Positions 17,203-25,877 of a DNA stretch of 64,000 bases are shown piece by piece. The first letter of the stretch is position 1. Each line of letters opens with the position of its first letter. The position numbers and the translations under genes are program-made. The notes under the pieces were generated by a model. That model did no database searches and had not been told where the DNA came from. It saw only the letters and a program-made list of their open reading frames with translations. Source of the stretch: Streptomyces coeruleorubidus (GTDB lineage Bacteria > Actinomycetota > Actinomycetes > Streptomycetales > Streptomycetaceae); the NCBI RefSeq assembly GCF_028885415.1, contig NZ_CP118527.1, forward strand, positions 1,488,001 through 1,552,000. The letters run 5' to 3'.

Positions 17203-18786
17203 ATGCCCCTCCCTCGCTCATCCGACGACCGACGATCACCCGACACCCTGGTGCGTGACCTGCTGGACCGCAGCAGCGCCCCGCTGGAACCGACGGCCGC
17301 CGAGCAGGACCGCATGGCGGCGGCTCATCGCACGCTGGCCGGCCTCGATGCCTCCCGGCGCGTCTACGGGGTCACGCATGGCTTCGGCCCGCTGGTGGAC
17401 CATCCCGCCGACCCGGACCCGGCCCGCCAGGGCATCGGACTCATCTCCCACCTGGCGAGCGGGCAGGGCGCTCCGCTGCCGCCGGACGTCACCCGCACCA
17501 TGGTCTGGCTGCGGCTGCGCGGCATGGCGCTGGGGCACTCCGCAGTCGCGCCGGAGACCTGGCGGCGTCTCGCCGACCTGGTGAACGCGGGCTTCGTCCC
17601 CGTGGTGCCGAGCGAGGGCAGCCTGAGCGCGAGCGGCGACCTGGTGCCGCTGGCGCACGCCGCACTCGCATGCGCGGCGGACCGTGCCGACAGCGCCCAG
17701 GCATGGTGCCAGGACGCCGAGGGCGGGTGGCGGCGCGAGGACGCGTCCGCCGCGCTGGCCGCCCTGGGCCTGCCGCCCGTCGAGTGGGAGGCCCGGTCCG
17801 CGCTCGCCTTCGTCAACGGCAGCAGCGCCTGCCTGGCCCGCGCCCTGCACACCCACCGCGAACTCGGCGCTCTCACCCGGGCCGCCGCGGTCGTCACCGG
17901 CCGTACGGCCGCGCTGCTCGGCGCCTCGGGCGAACCGTACGAGGACGCCCTCCAGCGGGTGCGCAACCAGCCCGGGCAGCGGACGGCCGCCGCGTGGATC
18001 CGGGCGGAACGCGCCGCCTCGGGCACCGGGAGCGGCACGGCACCCGGCCCGGACCGCCCGCTCCAGGAACGGTATTCGCTGCGGTGCGCCCCGCAGGTCC
18101 TCGGCGCCGTACTGGACCAGCTGGACCTCCAGGGCTCGGTACTGGCCGACGAGGCCGAGGGGTGCAGCGACAACCCCGTTCTCGTCGAGGACACCGTGCT
18201 GCACGGCGGCAACTTCCACGCCGCGCCCGTGGCGTTCGCCTGCGAGACGCACGCCTCGTGCGTGCACCAGGTGGCTTATCTGCTGGAGCGGCAGCTCGCC
18301 CTGGTGCTGGACCCGGCCGTCAACGGCGGGCTGCCCCCGCTGCTGACGCCGCGGCCCGGGGCCGGGAGCGGCTTCGCCGGTGTGCAGATCGCGGCGAGTT
18401 CCCATCTGGGCCGGCTGCGTCAGCTGGGTCATCCGGCGTCCTTCACCGCCGTGCCGACCAATCTGCACAACCAGGACCAGGTGCCGCTCGCCCTCAACAG
18501 CGCCAACGCCGTCGCCGAGATGGCCGAGCGGGCCTGGTGGATCCTCGGCTCGCTGCTCCTCGCGGTCAACCAGCTCGCTCACCTGACCGGGCACCGGGAC
18601 CGGGCGCAGGGGCGGCTGTGGCGGGAGCTGCGGGAGGAGTTCCCGCCGGTGGACCAGGACCGGCCGCTCGCGCAGGAGATCGCCCGGGCGGCCGGGCTGG
18701 CCCGGGCCCGGTTCCTGCCGCTCGCCGTCACGGATCCCGGCCCCGACGCCACCACCACAGACACGCGCCGCACCGCCGCCGCCTGA
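17203..18786 (+). CDS. MIO-dependent aromatic amino acid ammonia lyase (tyrosine type likely)
   Basis: The 527-residue protein has all landmarks of the HAL/PAL/TAL family: catalytic Tyr55 in YGVTHGFG, the self-cyclising Ala143-Ser144-Gly145 in SLSASGDLVPL, CSDNPVL, HGGNFHA and NLHNQDQVPLALNSA. The selectivity pair in LISHLASG is His83-Leu84; His-Leu is typical of tyrosine lyases, Phe-Leu of phenylalanine lyases and Ser-His of histidine lyases. It should give 4-hydroxycinnamate and ammonia, although a tyrosine aminomutase is not excluded. ATG 17203 has AGGAGG upstream. The C-terminal Thr/Asp tail is disordered. The adjacent DAHP synthase fits supply of the aromatic substrate. Confidence 0.88.
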   Translation: MPLPRSSDDRRSPDTLVRDLLDRSSAPLEPTAAEQDRMAAAHRTLAGLDASRRVYGVTHGFGPLVDHPADPDPARQGIGLISHLASGQGAPLPPDVTRTMVWLRLRGMALGHSAVAPETWRRLADLVNAGFVPVVPSEGSLSASGDLVPLAHAALACAADRADSAQAWCQDAEGGWRREDASAALAALGLPPVEWEARSALAFVNGSSACLARALHTHRELGALTRAAAVVTGRTAALLGASGEPYEDALQRVRNQPGQRTAAAWIRAERAASGTGSGTAPGPDRPLQERYSLRCAPQVLGAVLDQLDLQGSVLADEAEGCSDNPVLVEDTVLHGGNFHAAPVAFACETHASCVHQVAYLLERQLALVLDPAVNGGLPPLLTPRPGAGSGFAGVQIAASSHLGRLRQLGHPASFTAVPTNLHNQDQVPLALNSANAVAEMAERAWWILGSLLLAVNQLAHLTGHRDRAQGRLWRELREEFPPVDQDRPLAQEIARAAGLARARFLPLAVTDPGPDATTTDTRRTAAA

Positions 18787-18913
18787 CGCCGGCGACCACC
18801 CAGCACGGCCGGGGGCGCCGGGTTGCCCCCGCCCTGCCCCCAACCCCACGCCACCACCCGCTACTTCGGCCCGGCCCCGAGCCGGACGCCGCACCGCCCG
18901 ATGGAGGAAGACC

Positions 18914-20101
18914 ATGACCGCCACGCGCCTGCTGTTGCCGGCCCGGGCCCTTCAGCAGCCCGAATGGGCCTCACTCGACGAACTCAAGGACGTCCTGCTC
19001 TCCCTGGAGGCGAAACCTCCCCTGGTGGACGCCACCGCCTGCGCCGATCTCACCGTCGAGCTCGGGCGGGCCGCCCGGGGTGAGGCCTTCGTGCTCCAGG
19101 CCGGGGAGTGCGCCGAGCGGTTCGCCGACGCCACCCCCGAGACCGTTCTCGCCAAGGCGGACCAACTGCACCGGCTGGCCGACGAGTTCACCGACACCAG
19201 CGGTCTGCCCACCGTACGGATGGGGCGGATCGCCGGGCAGTACGCCAAACCGCGCTCGAAGCCGACCGAGACCCTGTCCGACGGCACGGTGCTGCCCGTC
19301 TACCGCGGGGACGCGGTCAACGCCCCCGAGCCCACCCTGGCGGCACGCATCGCGCTGCCGTCCCGGCTGCTTCTGGCGTACCGGAACGCCGGGAACACCC
19401 TGAGCACCCTGCTCGAACGGGACCTGGGCCTGGCCGGGCGGACGGCGCCCCAGCGCACGTACGCGGGACACGAGGCGCTGCTCCTGGAGTACGAGCAGGC
19501 CCTGGTGCGCCCCGACGCGGACGGGGGCCGCTACGGCTCCTCCGGCCACTTCCTGTGGATCGGCGACCGGACGCGTCAACCGGACCATCAGCACGTGCAG
19601 TTCGCCGCGTCGGTCGGCAACCCCGTCGGTGTCAAGATCGGCCCCGAGGCATCGCCCGAGGACGTCCGCACGCTGGTGCGGATGCTCGGCGACCGGCGCC
19701 GTCCCGGCAGGCTCTCACTGATCGTGCGCATGGGCCGGGAGCACATCGTCCCGCGACTGACCTCCGTGCTCGGGGCACTCGGCGACGAGGCCGCCGGCGT
19801 GGCCTGGATCTGCGATCCGATGCACGGCAACACCCGCACCAACGGCGCCGGGCAGAAGAGCCGTGCGGTCGATGACGTCATGGCGGAGATCGAGGGCTTC
19901 GTGTCGGCCCTGCTCGCCCGCGGCCTGCGTCCGGCCGGTCTGATGCTGGAGACGGCCCATCGCCCCGTCACCGAGTGCGTCGACACGGCGGCGGAACTGG
20001 CCTCGCCCGCCCCGCTGCCCCACTACGAGTCGGCCTGCGACCCGCGGCTGAGCCCCCGCCAGGCCCGCCAGGTGGTGGCCCGCACGGCGGCACTGCTGTG
20101 A
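18914..20101 (+). CDS. Type II DAHP synthase, short form
   Basis: The 395-residue enzyme makes 3-deoxy-D-arabino-heptulosonate 7-phosphate, the first step of the shikimate pathway. Type II motifs are present: LQAGECAERF with the metal-binding Cys, GRIAGQYAKPRS, WICDPMHGNT and LMLETAHRPVTECVD. Primary type II enzymes are about 450-460 residues; this short form resembles the PhzC-like subgroup that lacks allosteric elements, so feedback inhibition is probably weak. ATG 18914 has GGAGG at 18904. A 127-base gap separates it from the lyase. Its role here is probably to raise tyrosine supply. Confidence 0.9.
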   Translation: MTATRLLLPARALQQPEWASLDELKDVLLSLEAKPPLVDATACADLTVELGRAARGEAFVLQAGECAERFADATPETVLAKADQLHRLADEFTDTSGLPTVRMGRIAGQYAKPRSKPTETLSDGTVLPVYRGDAVNAPEPTLAARIALPSRLLLAYRNAGNTLSTLLERDLGLAGRTAPQRTYAGHEALLLEYEQALVRPDADGGRYGSSGHFLWIGDRTRQPDHQHVQFAASVGNPVGVKIGPEASPEDVRTLVRMLGDRRRPGRLSLIVRMGREHIVPRLTSVLGALGDEAAGVAWICDPMHGNTRTNGAGQKSRAVDDVMAEIEGFVSALLARGLRPAGLMLETAHRPVTECVDTAAELASPAPLPHYESACDPRLSPRQARQVVARTAALL

Positions 20102-20218
20102 GGCGGCGCGCCGGCCGTCCCGTCGTACCCGCACGCGCACCGCCGGGACGCGCCGCGGCACCCGAGAACGTCCGAGAGAAGACCCAGAGAAAAAGCCCCA
20201 GAGAAGAGGACACAGCAC

Positions 20219-21211
20219 ATGGAGTTCCGACGGCTCGGCCAGAGCGGCCTCGTGATCAGCGAGATCGCCTACGGCAACTGGATCACCCACGGTGCCCAGA
20301 TCGACGAGGAGGCGGCGCACGCCTGCGTGCGAGCCGCGCTCGACGCGGGCATCACCACATTCGACACCGCCGACGTGTATTCCGAGACCCGCGCCGAGAC
20401 CGTGCTCGGCAAGGCGCTCGCCGGTGAGCGGCGCGAGGGCCTCGTGCTCTCCACCAAGGTCTGCCACCCGGTGGGCCCCGGCCCCAACGACCGCGGTCTG
20501 TCCCGCAAGCACGTCATCGAGGGCTGCGAGGGCTCGCTGCGCCGGCTCGGCACCGACTACGTCGACGTCTACTACGCGCACCGCTACGACCCGGCCGTTC
20601 CGCTGGAGGAGACCATGCTCGCCTTCGCGGACCTGGTCCGCTCCGGGAAGGTCCTCTACGTCGGGGTGAGCGAGTGGACCGCCGAGCAGATCAGCCGCGC
20701 GGCCTCTCTCGCCCGGGAGCTGCGCGTCCCGCTGGTCGCCAGCCAGCCGCAGTACTCGATGCTGTGGCGGGTCATCGACTCGCAGGTCGTGCCCGCCTGC
20801 GAGCGGGAGGGACTGGGGCAGGTCGTCTGGTCGCCCCTGGCCCAGGGCATCCTGAGCGGCAAGTACCTGCCGGGCACCGCGGCGCCTTCGGACTCCCGGG
20901 CGGGCACCGAGGCCGGCAAGGGCTTCGTCGACATGCTGGTGGGCCACTGGATGAAGGACGAGGGAGCCCTGCGGGCCGTCCAGGAGCTGGGGCCGGTCGC
21001 CTCGGACCTCGGCCTGACGATGAGCCAGCTGGCGATCGCGTGGGTCCTGCAGAACCCGTCCGTCTCCGCGGCCATCATCGGCGCCAGCCGTCCCGAGCAG
21101 GTCAAGGAGAACGCCGCGGCCTCCGGCGTACGCCTGGAGCAGGCGGTGCTGGACCGCATCGACGAGATCCTCTCGGCGTACATCGTGCGCGACCCCGCGA
21201 GGACGGGCTGA
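20219..21211 (+). CDS. Aldo/keto reductase
   Basis: The 330-residue TIM-barrel reductase has the full catalytic tetrad: Asp49 and Tyr54 in FDTADVYS, Lys80 in STKV and His121 in YAHRYD. The C-terminal NADPH-binding stretch AIIGASRPEQVKEN matches the voltage-gated-channel-beta/YghZ type of AKR. It would reduce an aldehyde or ketone in the pathway. ATG 20219 is preceded by AGAGGA. A 65-base gap leads to the SDR, so both are probably cotranscribed. Confidence 0.9.
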   Translation: MEFRRLGQSGLVISEIAYGNWITHGAQIDEEAAHACVRAALDAGITTFDTADVYSETRAETVLGKALAGERREGLVLSTKVCHPVGPGPNDRGLSRKHVIEGCEGSLRRLGTDYVDVYYAHRYDPAVPLEETMLAFADLVRSGKVLYVGVSEWTAEQISRAASLARELRVPLVASQPQYSMLWRVIDSQVVPACEREGLGQVVWSPLAQGILSGKYLPGTAAPSDSRAGTEAGKGFVDMLVGHWMKDEGALRAVQELGPVASDLGLTMSQLAIAWVLQNPSVSAAIIGASRPEQVKENAAASGVRLEQAVLDRIDEILSAYIVRDPARTG

Positions 21212-21275
21212 ACGTCCCACCCGGAGCAGGGAAACGAGGAGGGAGGCGACAGTACGAGGAGAGGAGCAGGACGGC

Positions 21276-22076
21276 TTGAACGACACAGTCGACACCAAGG
21301 ACACGGGCGACACGGGCGGAAAGGCGGTGATCGTGACCGGCGGCAGCCGCGGGCTGGGGCGGGAGACCACGCTCCGGCTCGCCGCGCAGGGCTGCGATCT
21401 CGCCGTGTGCGGCCGTGACGCGGCCTCGCTGGAGGCGGTGGCCGAGGAGGTGCGCGCCCGGTACGGGCGCACCCTCCACACCGCGCGACTGGACGTGCTC
21501 GACGAGTCCGCCCTCGCGGCGTTCGTACGGGAGTCGGCCGCCCGGCTCGGCCGGGTGAACGGCCTCGTGACCGTCGCGGGCGGCGCGCGCGGTGCGGACC
21601 TGCGCGACACGGAACCGTCCGACTGGGACCTGACGTGCCGGCTCAACGTCACCCATCCGGCGATCGCGCTGCGCGAGGCCGCCGATCACCTGGCCGGGAC
21701 CGGGGGCGGCGCCGTGCTGGTGTCCTCCGTCTCCGGCTGGAAGCCCGCCCCGCCCGCGCAGTACGCGGCGGCCAAGGCCGCGCAGATCCACATGGCCTCG
21801 TCCCTGGCCCGCGAGCTGGGGCCGCGAGGCGTCCGGGTCAACTGTGTCTCGCCCGGCTCCATGCTGATCGAGGGCAAGGGCTGGGCCAGGCTCCGGGACG
21901 AGGACCCGCGGGCCTACCGCGAGTTCGAGAAGGAGTTCCCCGGCGGCCGTCTGGTCGATCCGCGGGACGTCGCCGAGGTGATCGCCTTCCTGCTCTCGGA
22001 CCGGGCACGGGCCGTCAACGGCGCGAACATCCCGGTGGACGGCGGCCAGAACGCGCCCAGCGCATACGGATACTGA
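21276..22076 (+). CDS. SDR family oxidoreductase, cluster-associated
   Basis: The 266-residue short-chain dehydrogenase has the cofactor motif TGGSRGLG (residues 21-28), catalytic Ser150, and Tyr163 and Lys167 in YAAAK; the C-terminal NIPVDGGQ is typical. It begins at TTG 21276, with GAGGAG upstream, because no ATG or GTG precedes the Rossmann core in frame. The N-terminal ten residues are Asp/Thr rich. It follows the AKR, and the two reductases may act on successive carbonyls. It ends the rightward biosynthetic run. Confidence 0.88.
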   Translation: MNDTVDTKDTGDTGGKAVIVTGGSRGLGRETTLRLAAQGCDLAVCGRDAASLEAVAEEVRARYGRTLHTARLDVLDESALAAFVRESAARLGRVNGLVTVAGGARGADLRDTEPSDWDLTCRLNVTHPAIALREAADHLAGTGGGAVLVSSVSGWKPAPPAQYAAAKAAQIHMASSLARELGPRGVRVNCVSPGSMLIEGKGWARLRDEDPRAYREFEKEFPGGRLVDPRDVAEVIAFLLSDRARAVNGANIPVDGGQNAPSAYGY

Positions 22077-22178
22077 GCCGGCACCGAGCCAGTACGGAGC
22101 CGGCACCGCCGCCCCGGAACAGGACGGCACGGCTTCCCCGCAGACGGCCCGGGGAAGCCGTGCCGACGACGGTCCGGC

Positions 22179-22766
22179 TCAGCCCTGCCCCGTGTGGTCG
22201 AGGCCCTCGTGCCCCACATGGGAGACGCCCCGCACGTTCAGCTCGTCCTGCACGTCGTCGAGCAGCTCGCGCAGCAACTCGGCGAGCGCTTCACGCCGCT
22301 CCGGGCCCAGGCGTTCCAGCAACTGTGCCTCGCGGGTGAGCACCCGGTCCACCGTGCGTTCCACCAGCTCGTGCCCGGCCGGGGTCAGTTCGACCAGAAC
22401 CGCGCGGCTGCGGCCGGGGGCGGGGCGGCGCGTGACCAGGTTGTCGCGCTCGGCGCGCGCGACCCGCTGGGAGATGGCGCCCGCGGTCACCAGGGAGTGC
22501 GCGGCGAGGTCCCGGGTGCTCAGGGTGTAGGGCGGCCCGCTGCGGCGCAGCACGCTCAGCAGGTCCAGGGTGGCCGGGTCGACTCCCGCCTCGGCGAGGA
22601 CCCGCCGGCGGTCGTCGCCGAAGTGCTTGGCGAGCTGCCAGATTCTCGTGACCACGCCGATGGAGCCCACCGGGGTCTGGGGCCGCTCGCGGCTCCAGGC
22701 GGCCGCGATGGCGTCCGCCGGGTCCTCTCCCGCCGGTCGGCGATCGCTTTCCTCTGATGCCGTCAT
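22179..22766 (-). CDS. MarR-family transcriptional regulator
   Basis: The 195-residue protein contains a winged helix: LDLLSVLRRSG, then LSTRDLAAHSLVTAGAISQRVARAERDNLV, followed by the RAVLVELTPAGHEL wing. It is transcribed away from an MFS exporter, the classic arrangement in which the regulator represses the pump and itself until a ligand binds. ATG 22766 has AAGGGTGAG before it; a GTG 15 bases upstream is possible. Palindromes in the 92-base gap are likely operator sites. Confidence 0.9.
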   Translation of the reverse strand: MTASEESDRRPAGEDPADAIAAAWSRERPQTPVGSIGVVTRIWQLAKHFGDDRRRVLAEAGVDPATLDLLSVLRRSGPPYTLSTRDLAAHSLVTAGAISQRVARAERDNLVTRRPAPGRSRAVLVELTPAGHELVERTVDRVLTREAQLLERLGPERREALAELLRELLDDVQDELNVRGVSHVGHEGLDHTGQG

Positions 22767-22795
22767 GAGCTCACCCTTCACACCGACCTGCTACA

Positions 22796-22830
22796 TTTAG
22801 ATCTGAATTTAGCACTAAACAAGCGCGCTT
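22796..22830. promoter_or_regulatory. Probable MarR operator cluster
   Basis: The 92-base gap between the MarR gene and the MFS gene is AT-rich in its middle. It contains TTTAG-CA-CTAAA (22808-22819), a perfect 5-2-5 inverted repeat, a further direct TTTAG copy at 22796-22800, and the 10-base perfect palindrome AAGCGCGCTT (22821-22830). Overlapping palindromes between divergent promoters are what a MarR dimer would bind. Confidence 0.55.
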
Positions 22831-22858
22831 CAGCGCACGTTGGAAACCGAGTGGTGAT

Positions 22859-24490
22859 ATGCGCACAGAGACACGGAAAGCGAACCCGAAGGCAGGAGCC
22901 GATGCCGGGGCCGCCACCGCGACCGGCCCTCCCCGAGCAACGGGGCGGGACTGGGCGGGACTCACCGTGGTCCTGCTCGCGATGTTCATGAGCCAGATCG
23001 ACATGTTCATCGTGAACGTCGCGGCTCCGGGGATCCAGGCGGACCTGAACGCCGGGTTCGGCCAACTCCAGTTCATCATCGACGGTTACGTGATCGCCTA
23101 CGCCGCGGGCATGGTAACCGGCGGCCGGCTCGGCGACCGGATCGGCCGCAAGCGCACCTTCCAGTACGGCGTGGCCACCTTCACCCTGACGTCCCTGCTG
23201 TGCGCGCTCGCGCCCAGCCCGGCCACGCTGATCGCTGCCCGGGTGCTGCAGGGCCTGTCGGCCGCGGTGATGACACCGCAGGTGCTCTCGCTCATCCGGG
23301 CCGTCTTCGTGCACGAACGCGACCGCGCCCGTGCCGTCGGCGCCTACGGTGCCTCCATCGGCGCGGGCGTCATCGCCGGCCTCGTCGGCGGCGGTCTGCT
23401 GCTCGACCTCGATGTGGCCGGTCTGGGCTGGCGCATGATCTTCCTGATCAACGTGCCGATCGGCGCGGCGATCCTGTGCGCGGCCGTGCCCGCCGTCACC
23501 GAGAGCCGCAGCGCCGATCTGCCGCGACTCGACATCGCCGGAGCCGTCTTCACCGCCGTGCTGCTGCCTCTCGTGCTCATCCCGTTGATCCTCGGCGGTG
23601 AGCACGGCTGGCCTTGGTGGACGTACGTCTGCTTCGCCCTCACCGCGGCCGGCACCGTGGCCTTCCTGCGGTGGGAGCGCCGGACGGAATCCCAGGGCAA
23701 CGACCCGCTGCTGCCGAGCCGGCTGCTGCGGGCCAAGGGCTTCCCGCTCAGCATGGGCACCGTGCTGCTGTTCTTCTCCGGCAACGCCGGGCTGTTCCTG
23801 GTTCTCACCTTCCACCTCCAGTCGGGACTCCGGCTGACGCCACTGGCCGCGAGCATGGTCTTCGTGCCGCTCGGCCTCGGATTCATCGCCGCCTCCGCGG
23901 CCTGCCGCGGGCTCGCGGCCCGGTTCGGCATCGGGGTGTCGGTGGCGGGCGGTCTGGTCATGGCGGCCGGTCTCGCCGCCGTGCCCGCCGTCACCGGCCT
24001 GGAGAGCACGAGCCAGGCGATCGGGCTCGCGGTGGTGATGGGGGTCTCCGGGTTCGGGCAGGGCCTGGTCGTCGCCCCCCTGGTGGACACCGTCCTCTCC
24101 CGGGTCCACCCGGACGACGCGGGCGCCGGATCGGGTGTGCTGAACACCGTCACCCAGGCGGGCATGGCCTTCGGTGTGGCTGTCATCGGGGCCCTGTACC
24201 GCGGCTTTCTGGGTACCAATCCCCAGGCACCGGGTCCGGACACCGGCATGGCCGACTTCGTGGCGGCCTTCGACCTCACCGCCTACGTCCTCGCGGCACT
24301 CGCCGTCGGCACGGCCTTGCTCGCCGTCCGGCTGGGCCGCGTCCCCGCGAGCGCGGAAGCCGCGGGGGGTGCGGGGGCCGAGGGCGGCCAAGGCCCCATC
24401 GACCCGGCCGGGCATGTTGAGGAGCCCGTCGGCGCCGCCCGCTTTGCCGTACACCGGGAGACGCCCGCCGTCACCGACACCGACCGATAG
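22859..24490 (+). CDS. MFS drug exporter, DHA2/EmrB-QacA type
   Basis: The 543-residue membrane protein carries the first-helix signature LAMFMSQIDMFIVNVAAPGI, the GGRLGDRIGRKRTF loop between helices 2 and 3, and about 14 hydrophobic segments, the DHA2 pattern. It should export a small molecule by proton antiport, most simply the product of the neighbouring pathway. The divergent MarR gene suggests ligand-induced expression. The cytoplasmic C-terminal tail is Ala/Gly rich. Two terminator hairpins follow. Confidence 0.9.
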   Translation: MRTETRKANPKAGADAGAATATGPPRATGRDWAGLTVVLLAMFMSQIDMFIVNVAAPGIQADLNAGFGQLQFIIDGYVIAYAAGMVTGGRLGDRIGRKRTFQYGVATFTLTSLLCALAPSPATLIAARVLQGLSAAVMTPQVLSLIRAVFVHERDRARAVGAYGASIGAGVIAGLVGGGLLLDLDVAGLGWRMIFLINVPIGAAILCAAVPAVTESRSADLPRLDIAGAVFTAVLLPLVLIPLILGGEHGWPWWTYVCFALTAAGTVAFLRWERRTESQGNDPLLPSRLLRAKGFPLSMGTVLLFFSGNAGLFLVLTFHLQSGLRLTPLAASMVFVPLGLGFIAASAACRGLAARFGIGVSVAGGLVMAAGLAAVPAVTGLESTSQAIGLAVVMGVSGFGQGLVVAPLVDTVLSRVHPDDAGAGSGVLNTVTQAGMAFGVAVIGALYRGFLGTNPQAPGPDTGMADFVAAFDLTAYVLAALAVGTALLAVRLGRVPASAEAAGGAGAEGGQGPIDPAGHVEEPVGAARFAVHRETPAVTDTDR

Positions 24491-24492
24491 CC

Positions 24493-24561
24493 ACCGTCCG
24501 CGGCGGACGGTCCGGTGCCCACCGCTCCGCCCCTTCGCCGGTTCGGCCGAGGGGGCGGGGC
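24493..24561 (+). terminator. Double terminator after the MFS gene
   Basis: Two GC-rich hairpins follow the MFS stop. The first is ACCGTCCG-CGG-CGGACGGT (24493-24511), a perfect 8-bp stem. The second has 14-base arms at 24524-24537 and 24548-24561 around a 10-base loop, pairing throughout with two G-T wobbles. The yigZ gene converges from the right, so the second may work in both directions. Confidence 0.6.
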
Positions 24562-24680
24562 GCGTACCGGTGCGCAACGGCCTAGGTGGTGCGCTGCGGG
24601 CCGCCGTCCCGCTCCCGCTCCATCGGCACTGATGCCCGCCGGGCCGGCTCCCGGGCGCCGCGCACGTGGCTGATCGCACG

Positions 24681-25307
24681 TCAGGCGTCGCCGTACGCCT
24701 CCCCGCCCGGTTCGAAGCCGGCCGTTCCGGCGGTCGCGTCGGCGAGCCACGCCCGGAAGGCGTCCACGTCGGCGTCCGGCAGTGCGATCTCGATCGTGAC
24801 CGCCTCCCCGTAACGCACGTCCCGCACCTCGCGCCCGGAGGTACGCAGGTCGTTCTCCAGCTTGCCGGCCCGCTGGTGGTCGACGGTGACCGTGGCCAGC
24901 CGGAACCGGCGCCGGGTGCGCGTGCCGAGGGTGTCCAGGGCCTCGCCGACCGCTCCGCCGTACGCCCGGATGAGCCCGCCCGCGCCGAGCTTGACCCCGC
25001 CGTAGTAGCGGGTGACGACGGCGACGACGTACCGCATGTCGCGGCGCAGCAGCATCTGGAGCATGGGGACGCCGGCGGTGCCGCCGGGTTCGCCGTCGTC
25101 GCTCGCCTTCTGGACGGAGGCGTCTGCGCCGATGACGTAGGCCCAGCAGTTGTGGCTGGCGTCGGCGTGCTCCTTGCGGACCGTGGCGACGAAGTCCTGC
25201 GCCTCCTGCTCGGTGGCCGCCGGGGCGAGGGCGCACAGGAAGCGGGAGCGGTTGACCTCGGTCTCGTGCACGCCGGCGCGGGCGACCGTGCGGTATTCGT
25301 CCTGCAT
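24681..25307 (-). CDS. YigZ/IMPACT family protein
   Basis: The 208-residue protein matches the YigZ (UPF0029) family: SRFLCALAPA, then HNCWAYVIG, SDDGEPGGTAG and RYYGGVKLGAGGLIRAYG, with an alpha/beta C-terminal domain. Bacterial members are of uncertain function, and eukaryotic IMPACT relatives affect translation control. It lies 27 bases upstream of nothing obvious and forms a leftward group with the phosphatase and CysRS-like genes to its right. Confidence 0.9.
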   Translation of the reverse strand: MQDEYRTVARAGVHETEVNRSRFLCALAPAATEQEAQDFVATVRKEHADASHNCWAYVIGADASVQKASDDGEPGGTAGVPMLQMLLRRDMRYVVAVVTRYYGGVKLGAGGLIRAYGGAVGEALDTLGTRTRRRFRLATVTVDHQRAGKLENDLRTSGREVRDVRYGEAVTIEIALPDADVDAFRAWLADATAGTAGFEPGGEAYGDA

Positions 25308-25334
25308 CGGGCCAGCCTATGCGCGGGCCCGGGG

Positions 25335-25877
25335 CTACTTCTTCGCGCCCCGGGGCACGGTCATGGAGGTGAGCAGCGCGGTGCCGGGGGTGAGGGCGCG
25401 CCAGGTCGTGCCGTACCAGGACAGGACTGCGATGGCCGAGGTAGGGAACTTCGTGCGGACCCGCTCCAGAGTGTCGTCGAGGCCGTCATCGGCGAGCGCC
25501 AGGACCAGTTCCTCCAGGCCCGGGTTGTGCCCGATCAGCAGGAGTGTCTCCACTTCGGCCGACACCTCGTGCACGACGGCCAGCAGACCGGCGGGGCTCG
25601 CGGCGTACAGACGCCGGTCGTACCGGACGGGCGGGGGTGTGCCCCACTCGGCGGCGGCCAGCTCCCAGGTCCGGCGGGCGCGTACGGCGGTGGAGCACAG
25701 CGCGAGGTCCGGCAGGCAGTCGGCCTCGGCCAGGGCCTGTCCGGCCGCGGGGGCGTCGCGGCGGCCGCGCGGGGCGAGCGGGCGCTCGTGGTCGGCGACG
25801 TCCAGGGGCCAGGCGGACTTGGCGTGCCGCAGCACGACCAGGCGGCGCAGCGGGCCCGCTCCCTTGCGCTCGATCAT
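25335..25877 (-). CDS. SixA-like histidine phosphatase
   Basis: The 180-residue enzyme of the phosphoglycerate-mutase-like superfamily has the phosphohistidine motif LRHAKSAWP, typical of SixA phosphohistidine phosphatases, Arg residues in TAVRARRTWEL, and the second catalytic His in LLIGHNPGLEEL. It would remove phosphate from phosphohistidine proteins or small molecules. ATG 25877 overlaps the stop of the upstream gene by 4 bases, so they are translationally coupled. Confidence 0.88.
   Translation of the reverse strand: MIERKGAGPLRRLVVLRHAKSAWPLDVADHERPLAPRGRRDAPAAGQALAEADCLPDLALCSTAVRARRTWELAAAEWGTPPPVRYDRRLYAASPAGLLAVVHEVSAEVETLLLIGHNPGLEELVLALADDGLDDTLERVRTKFPTSAIAVLSWYGTTWRALTPGTALLTSMTVPRGAKK

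Noticed and set aside
10820..18786. Assignment to a bagremycin- or ferroverdin-type hydroxycinnamate ester pathway
   Set aside because: A coumarate-based product is plausible, but the aminohydroxybenzoate synthesis and decarboxylase genes expected for that type were not found here.
22778..24679. 633-codon open frame opposite the MFS gene
   Set aside because: Composition (His/Arg/Gly-rich) and lack of domains mark it as an antisense shadow.
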